DNA from: Anaerolineae bacterium
Lineage (GTDB): Bacteria; Chloroflexota; Anaerolineae; Anaerolineales; E44-bin32
Length of the DNA stretch: 38,065 nucleotides
Reading direction: 5' to 3'
NCBI GenBank assembly: GCA_011174825.1
Contig: DUEZ01000055.1
Span: 1 to 38,065 of the forward strand
Of this stretch, positions 33,406 through 38,065 are shown piece after piece. Position 1 is the first letter of the stretch, and every line of letters begins with the position of its first letter. The translations under genes were made by a program, and so were the position numbers. The notes beneath the pieces were generated by a model that worked only from the letters and a program-made list of their open reading frames with translations, was not told the origin of the DNA and did no database searches.

Positions 33406-33435
33406 AAGATAGTGAATTGTCTCACATTGTGACAA
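33406..33435 (-). promoter_or_regulatory. promoter of the cytochrome operon with a dyad over the -35
   Basis: On the minus strand: TTGTCA (33435-33430), 18 nt, TATCTT (33411-33406). A dyad TTGTC-N9-GACAA (33417-33435) overlaps the -35 box and spacer, a position suited to a repressor. The regulator is unknown. The rest of 33293-33405 shows nothing clear. Confidence 0.5.
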
Positions 33436-33501
33436 GAAAATCGTCATCCCGAAAGTATGACGTAATGTTGATCGAAGAAATTATGTTTATTACTTTGCGC
33501 T

Positions 33502-33526
33502 GTAGTCGCAAGCTTTAACCTGCGTT
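33502..33526 (+). repeat. GTAGTCGCA-type dispersed element, copy 2
   Basis: 25 nt matching the copy at 27816-27840 at 20 positions, including both ends. The arm pairing is weaker here. A T-run follows. Confidence 0.65.
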
Positions 33527-33557
33527 TTTTCTCACACTAGAGGGTGCGTTAAAGTCC

Positions 33558-33590
33558 ACCTTCCCGCGAGCTCGAAGCTCGCGGGAAGGT
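33558..33590. repeat. 33-nt palindrome, CCCGCGAGCT-core repeat copy 2
   Basis: Perfect 15-nt arms (33558-33572 and 33576-33590) around CGA. The inner ten bases of each arm equal those of the palindrome at 181-213; the outer bases differ but still pair, which points to selection on the hairpin or a related family. A run of seven T follows at 33600-33606. Confidence 0.75.
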
Positions 33591-33754
33591 ACCGATAAGT
33601 TTTTTTGTGTTCAATCACTAATGGAGGAGAGATTGAACTGCTGCTGACAGAGAAAAAATGAAAAACTCATACAATACCTGTGGAATGTCGACATAATTTT
33701 ATTGTTCTGGAGATATTTGCTTCAAAGCAGGTTCAACCTACTTTTACTAGTAGA

Positions 33755-33772
33755 GGCGGCTCCCACGCCGCC
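33755..33772. repeat. GGCGGC hairpin downstream of pepF
   Basis: GGCGGC (33755-33760), TCCCAC, GCCGCC (33767-33772), followed on the plus strand by GTTTT. It lies 8 nt past the pepF stop and may be another dispersed element or a weak terminator. The remaining DNA at 33591-33754 shows nothing else. Confidence 0.55.
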
Positions 33773-33779
33773 GTTTTCC

Positions 33780-35585
33780 TTACCCAACCAGATCCTCAAG
33801 TTTGTCCACCAGACCGGCTAGAACGCCGAATGTCTCCTCAACGGCTCGTGGTGTGGTGAGGTCTACCCCGGCTCCTCTTAGAATATCCAGCGGATAATCC
33901 GAACTTCCGGCTTTCAAGAATTCAAGATAGGCACGCACAGCATCACCCTTGCCAGCCAGGATCCCATTGGCGAGAGCGTGCGCACCGGAAATCCCAGTTG
34001 CGTATTGGTAGACATAGTAATCTCGGTAGAGGTGTGAAAATGTGGCCCACATGATCCCGTCGCGTTGGCGATCGAGATGCATTTCACTCCCGTATCCTTC
34101 ACTGATGAGATCGGCCATGATCTCGATCATCGCATCCGCATTTAGACCTTCTCCACGCTCAATGCGCTGGTGTGTCTCCAATTCGAACCGTGCCAGAGTC
34201 GGCATGATGAAAAAGTATCGGTGCAGATTATCCATGGCCTCTTCGATCACTTGGATGTGCAAATTTGGATCGTCTTCTCTCTCGAGGAGATGTGCTCGAA
34301 CCATAGCTTGGTGGAAATTCGAAGCTACCTCCGCCAAGAACAGTGAATATTGACAATACACTGTCGGTTGATGTTTCCAAGTCAGGTACGAATGCATGGA
34401 GTGACCAAGTTCATGGGCGAGCGTGCTGAAGCTGTAGATGTCATTATTGCAGCTCATCATGATGAAGGGAAGTGTTCCGGGTGCGCCATAGGAGAAGGCG
34501 CCTGCGCTCTTACCCTGATTGGGATAGATATCGACCCAACGGTCTTTGAGGCATCCTTGCCGCATAATGTTAGTGTAGTCTTCACCCATTGGGGCTAAAC
34601 CATCACAAATCCATTCGACGGCTTGTTCAAATGTGATATGGGCTCGTTCGCCAGTCAGGGGCGCCCATATATCGTACGTATGTAATGTGTCCACCCCAAT
34701 CGCTTTCCTTCGAATGGCCCAATAGCGATGCCAGGTTGGGATGTGCTTTCGGAAAGTATCGATCATGTTATGAAAGACGTCTGTGGGGATATTCCAGTCA
34801 AATAACGCGGCTTCGAGTGTTGAGGCGTGGCGGCGGGCGCGCATCTGGAAGACATTTTGTTTGATTGAGGTGATCAGATTGCTGGCCAAGGTATTCTTGA
34901 ATGTAAGATGGGCGTCTGCGTAGTTCTCCCACGCCGTCCGCCGTGCCTCCCTGTCTGGACCTGCGAGGATCTTTTCCAAAGTCACTGGTGAAACAGGTAC
35001 CAGGTTGCCATCCTGCGCGGTGGCTGGCTCGAATTGCAGGTCTGAATCCGTAAGCATTCGAGCGGTCGTACTCGCGCCAAGGAACGGGTCGGAGACCATC
35101 CCAAGAAGCTCTTCTACTTCAGGTGAGCGAACATGAGCCTGCTTCCGAAAGAGATTCCCGATGTAATGTGTGTAAATCGCCAAGCGCGGCTCGGAGTCAA
35201 TCCATCCTTGTAGTTTTTCCTCCCCGAGGCTGAGAAGCTCGGGATCGAGAAAAGCCATAGCAGCAAGTATCTGACCGTATAGTCCTTGAACTTTAGAGTA
35301 CCTTTCAGTTGCTTCTTGGTCCGTTGTGTCAACATAGTGTGACATGGCAGCGTAGATGAAAACCTTACCAGTGCGGCGTGTGATTCTATCGAAGACGTCT
35401 AAAGCGTCTGCTAGTTTTGACGGTCCGTCGGCGAGGTGTCCTTGTAACGCTTTCAAGCTGGGGAGGCTTGCCACGACATCATTGAACTCCGACTCCCAAT
35501 CCTCTGGAGAGGGGAAGACACTCGGTGCGTTCCAAGTATGTTCGGGTGCGATCTCGTCACGGGTGGGGAGGGAAGTCTCTGTCAT
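33780..35585 (-). CDS. pepF: oligoendopeptidase F (M3 family zinc peptidase)
   Basis: A 601-residue cytosolic metallopeptidase that trims short peptides. The zinc motif is HELGHSMHSYL near residues 390-400, and the third ligand is expected about 25 residues on, within SLFLAEVASNFHQAM (Glu). The M3 C-terminal features GAHALANGILAG and LDILRGAGVDLTTP are present, and the N-terminal PepF-type helical region is complete. ATG at 35585 follows AGGAG with 7 nt spacing. No signal peptide. It is a single gene flanked by repeat-rich and leader DNA. The peptide substrate range is not predictable. Confidence 0.95.
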   Translation of the reverse strand: MTETSLPTRDEIAPEHTWNAPSVFPSPEDWESEFNDVVASLPSLKALQGHLADGPSKLADALDVFDRITRRTGKVFIYAAMSHYVDTTDQEATERYSKVQGLYGQILAAMAFLDPELLSLGEEKLQGWIDSEPRLAIYTHYIGNLFRKQAHVRSPEVEELLGMVSDPFLGASTTARMLTDSDLQFEPATAQDGNLVPVSPVTLEKILAGPDREARRTAWENYADAHLTFKNTLASNLITSIKQNVFQMRARRHASTLEAALFDWNIPTDVFHNMIDTFRKHIPTWHRYWAIRRKAIGVDTLHTYDIWAPLTGERAHITFEQAVEWICDGLAPMGEDYTNIMRQGCLKDRWVDIYPNQGKSAGAFSYGAPGTLPFIMMSCNNDIYSFSTLAHELGHSMHSYLTWKHQPTVYCQYSLFLAEVASNFHQAMVRAHLLEREDDPNLHIQVIEEAMDNLHRYFFIMPTLARFELETHQRIERGEGLNADAMIEIMADLISEGYGSEMHLDRQRDGIMWATFSHLYRDYYVYQYATGISGAHALANGILAGKGDAVRAYLEFLKAGSSDYPLDILRGAGVDLTTPRAVEETFGVLAGLVDKLEDLVG

Positions 35586-35799
35586 CTCAGTGCTCCTGTA
35601 TCATTTATTGAGTTATTGAATAGAGTGTGGTGTTCCTTATAGATAAGTAATTTTGGATGCGTAAGGATTACATTATAGCTGTTGTTTGATCGAATCGAGA
35701 ACTTCGTTCGGGCACGCCATGATTGTTTCTTGGGCGAATTTTAAGTACGTCGTAGTAGGTTAGGCTATACAAGAAGATGGGTTCAGCAAACCATCGATC

Positions 35800-35828
35800 T
35801 TCACAAAACCGGTTGGGTCTGATATGAT
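35800..35828 (+). promoter_or_regulatory. typA promoter
   Basis: TTCACA (35800-35805), 17 nt, TATGAT (35823-35828). The start would be near 35835, at the foot of the leader hairpin. Confidence 0.55.
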
Positions 35829-35842
35829 TCACGCCTGCCAAT

Positions 35843-35879
35843 AAACCGACCTCGGCGACTTGCAGCCGGGGTCGGTTTT
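35843..35879 (+). terminator. terminator-like hairpin in the typA leader
   Basis: AAACCGACCTCGG (35843-35855) pairs with CCGGGGTCGGTTT (35866-35878), 13 bp with one T-G pair, ending in TTTT. A foot stem, CTGCC (35835-35839) with GGCAG (35882-35886), could extend it. The start codon is 35 nt further on, so it may be an attenuator. Confidence 0.6.
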
Positions 35880-35913
35880 GAGGCAGCAAGTCGGTCGAGG
35901 TTGCTGGACGAAC

Positions 35914-37767
35914 ATGCAAATGGTCAGAAAAGAACTGCGCAACATCGCCATCATCGCCCACGTGGATCATGGCAAGACCACGCTGGTCGATGGCATGCTG
36001 AAGCAAGCCAAGATCTTCCGCGAGAACCAGCGCGTGGCAGAGCGGGTGATGGATTCGAACGAACTCGAGCGCGAGCGGGGCATCACCATTCTGTCAAAAA
36101 ACACTGCCATCTCCATCTATGACGCGGAGATCGAGGCTGCGGTCAAGATCAACATCGTCGATACGCCGGGTCACGCTGATTTCGGCGGCGAGGTCGAGCG
36201 CGTGTTGAACATGGTCGACGGAGTGCTGCTGCTTGTGGATGCAGCCGAGGGGGTAATGCCTCAGACGCGGTTCGTGCTCAAAAAGGCGCTGGAGATGGAC
36301 CACCGCGCGGTGGTGGTGATCAACAAGATCGATCGCAGAGGCGCGGATCCCAATCAGGCCCTCGATCAGACATTTGACCTATTCATTCAACTCGGAGCCT
36401 CGGATGAGCAGGCCGATTTCCCTGTGATCTACACAAACGCAGTTAGCGGCCAAGCGGGCCTCACGCCGGATCTTGGACCGAACCTTCAGCCGCTGTTCGA
36501 TGCCATCCTGCGCCACATCCCAGCCCCGCGGGTCGATATGCAGGCCCCGTTTCAGATGTTGGTGACCACGTTGGGGCATGATTCCTACCGCGGTGTTACG
36601 GCTACAGGCAGGATCACTGCCGGCCGGCTCCATGCCGGCGCACCGCTGGTTCGGATCGCCCTCAACGGCGAGATCCACCCCACCGAGGCGCGTTACCTCT
36701 ATATGCATCAGGGACTCGAGCGCGTCGAGGTGGAAGAGGCCGGCGCGGGGGACATCGTCGTCGTGGCCGGGCTGGGAGATGTGGCAATCGGGGAGACGCT
36801 GGCCGATCCCGAACATCCGGTGGCGCTGCCCGCAATCCGCGTCGAGCAGCCGACGGTGCGCATGACCTTCGGCGTGAATACCTCTCCCTTCGCCGGGCGG
36901 GAGGGGCGCTGGGGCACCTCACGGCGGCTGCGCGAGAGATTGTTCGAGGAATTGCGCACCAACGTGGCGCTGCTCGTCGAGGAATCCGACTCGACGGATG
37001 TTTTCATCGTGTCCGGGCGGGGTGAACTGCACCTGGCGATCCTGATCGAGACCATGCGCCGTGAAGGATATGAGTTTCAGGTCTCGCGTCCCGAGGTGAT
37101 CTTCCATAATCAGGATGGGGATTTGCTCGAACCCTATGAAGAGGTCTACATCGAGACCACGGCCGAATTCGCCGGGACCGTGATTGAGATGATCAGCAGC
37201 CGGCGCGGTCAGATGCTGGACATGCAGAACAGCCAAGGCGAGGCCGTTCGTCTGCGGTTCCTCGTCCCCACGCGGGGAATGTTGGGATTCCGCTACCATT
37301 TCATGAGCGCCACCCGCGGCGCAGGGTTCATGCACAGCATTTTCCATGCCTATCTCCCCCTTTCGGGCGGCGATCTGGGAAGAACGCAGGGGTCACTTGT
37401 CGCCTGGGAAGTGGGGACTTCGACGACCTACGGATTAAAAAACGCTGAAGCGCGAGGCACACTCTTCATCGGTCCTGGTGTTGAGGTCTATGAAGGTATG
37501 GTGGTTGGCCAACATCATCGCCCCGGAGACCTGGTGGTCAACGTATGCAAGAAGCGCCACGTAACGAATGTTCGCTCGTCCTTTCGCGAGATCGACGAAC
37601 GGCTCACCCCGCCGCGTGAGATGAGCCTTGATGAAGCCATCGAAAACCTTGGCGATGATGAACTGCTCGAGGTCACGCCTGAGAGCCACAGAATTCGCAA
37701 ACGCATTCTCGATACGCATAAACGCAATCGAGAAGTCAAGCGCTCGAAGGAAGCCCTCAAAGCTTAG
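35914..37767 (+). CDS. typA: ribosome-associated GTPase TypA/BipA
   Basis: A 617-residue translational GTPase that acts on ribosomes in assembly or stress adaptation. The P-loop AHVDHGKTT is at 15-23, switch [14 protein letters not shown] near 49-61, switch [16 protein letters not shown] near 81-94 and NKID near 135-138. EF-G-like domains and the BipA-specific C-terminal domain follow ([34 protein letters not shown]). ATG 35914 is used; an ATG six bases on is an alternative. The codon choice is visibly GC-richer than in other genes here: 36721-36780 has 44 G or C of 60, against 26 of 60 in metK 1201-1260. Confidence 0.96.
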   Translation: MQMVRKELRNIAIIAHVDHGKTTLVDGMLKQAKIFRENQRVAERVMDSNELERERGITILSKNTAISIYDAEIEAAVKINIVDTPGHADFGGEVERVLNMVDGVLLLVDAAEGVMPQTRFVLKKALEMDHRAVVVINKIDRRGADPNQALDQTFDLFIQLGASDEQADFPVIYTNAVSGQAGLTPDLGPNLQPLFDAILRHIPAPRVDMQAPFQMLVTTLGHDSYRGVTATGRITAGRLHAGAPLVRIALNGEIHPTEARYLYMHQGLERVEVEEAGAGDIVVVAGLGDVAIGETLADPEHPVALPAIRVEQPTVRMTFGVNTSPFAGREGRWGTSRRLRERLFEELRTNVALLVEESDSTDVFIVSGRGELHLAILIETMRREGYEFQVSRPEVIFHNQDGDLLEPYEEVYIETTAEFAGTVIEMISSRRGQMLDMQNSQGEAVRLRFLVPTRGMLGFRYHFMSATRGAGFMHSIFHAYLPLSGGDLGRTQGSLVAWEVGTSTTYGLKNAEARGTLFIGPGVEVYEGMVVGQHHRPGDLVVNVCKKRHVTNVRSSFREIDERLTPPREMSLDEAIENLGDDELLEVTPESHRIRKRILDTHKRNREVKRSKEALKA

Positions 37768-37866
37768 GGGCTTCGTGCGCAGCTTACGGCGTCAGTCTGT
37801 GCTGGTGCTTCTCCAGGGTCGAAGATCCTGTAAAGGGCTCCAGCGAGCTGTTAACATGCCTTTACA

Positions 37867-38065
37867 TCACAGGTTCAGACACGCATCGGCCGCCAGCCAG
37901 AACAAACGCTCGCGGATTTCGGTGTGCGATTGCCAGCCTCGATGGTCCCACTCCGACCCGCTGAGATCATCGCCGGCATACAAGACTTGACCAAATGGGA
38001 CATTGCGAAACTGTGCCACCGCCATCATCCCAGCCGCTTCCATTTCGACCGCAAGACAGCCTTCA
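37867..38065 (-). CDS. nucleoside phosphorylase, C-terminal part
   Basis: The last 65 codons of a gene that runs off the right edge; the 5' end is missing. The readable part, CLAVEMEAAGMMAVAQFRN then QVLYAGDDLSGSEWDHRGW, matches the C terminus of purine/uridine phosphorylases, where the E-M-E segment binds the ribose. It ends at TGA (37869-37867). It converges with typA across about 100 nt with no clear terminator. Which nucleoside it cleaves cannot be told from this fragment. Confidence 0.85.
   Translation of the reverse strand, partial: EGCLAVEMEAAGMMAVAQFRNVPFGQVLYAGDDLSGSEWDHRGWQSHTEIRERLFWLAADACLNL

Noticed and set aside
36662..37347. Long open frames opposite typA
   Set aside because: High GC leaves few stops on the opposite strand. 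Their sequences are Arg/Pro-rich shadows of typA.
37867..38065. No gene at the right edge because no long open frame starts there
   Set aside because: Translating the minus strand gives a clear nucleoside phosphorylase C terminus, so the region is coding but truncated.

Overview
The window looks like a chromosomal housekeeping region of a Chloroflexota-like bacterium (Anaerolineae or a related class; inference). The reasons are the gene order hrcA-grpE-dnaK-dnaJ-prmA behind a CIRCE operator, Gram-positive-style RNA control (a SAM-I riboswitch on metK, a tryptophan T-box on trpS), a short type-3 prolyl-tRNA synthetase, a B12-mutase small subunit paired with MeaB, and a cytochrome b6-like quinol oxidase cluster. 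There are no rRNA or tRNA genes, phage, insertion sequences or CRISPR arrays that I can see.

Layout. 1-508: untranslated DNA with a 33-nt palindrome, a consensus promoter and a SAM-I riboswitch. 509-4820: metK, then an independent transcription unit with a consensus promoter, a structured leader and a terminator before four tightly packed genes (dCTPase/MazG-like, metallophosphoesterase, ParB/sulfiredoxin-fold protein, APH-like kinase). 4993-10033: proS, a HEAT-like protein, rpsO and pnp. 10302-13305: two tandem AI-2E-family membrane proteins and a small two-gene unit whose first gene carries an in-frame UGA. 13766-16299: a phosphoribosyltransferase, then a leader-controlled S1-domain protein, rpsU and infA. 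16452-22256 (minus): the prmA/dnaJ/dnaK/grpE/hrcA heat-shock operon, divergent from a thioredoxin. 22883-27528: trpS, mutase small subunit, meaB, a broken GNAT acetyltransferase and a PRPP synthetase. 27529-27850: a gene-free block packed with short repeats. 27851-33292: a small zinc-protease-like protein, a YihY/BrkB membrane protein, and a minus-strand electron-transfer operon (cytochrome b6 with an added heme-c site, subunit IV, Rieske protein, and a membrane HdrDE-like Fe-S protein). 33780-35585: oligoendopeptidase F. 35914-38065: typA/bipA and the 3' part of a nucleoside phosphorylase gene, both with GC-richer sequence than the rest.

The recurring theme is control in the 5' leader. Five genes (metK, the dCTPase-like gene, the S1-domain gene, trpS, typA) have a promoter and then a hairpin, four of them with a T-run, before the start codon. 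Two of the leaders are known RNA classes. The other three are unassigned, and the ones at 1824-1952 and 14518-14656 are the best candidates for something undescribed. The second point of interest is the b6-type complex at 29437-33292: it lacks a separate cytochrome c1/f gene, carries a CxxCH site on the cytochrome b subunit itself, keeps the Cys used for covalent heme c_n, and ends in an HdrDE-like Fe-S protein.
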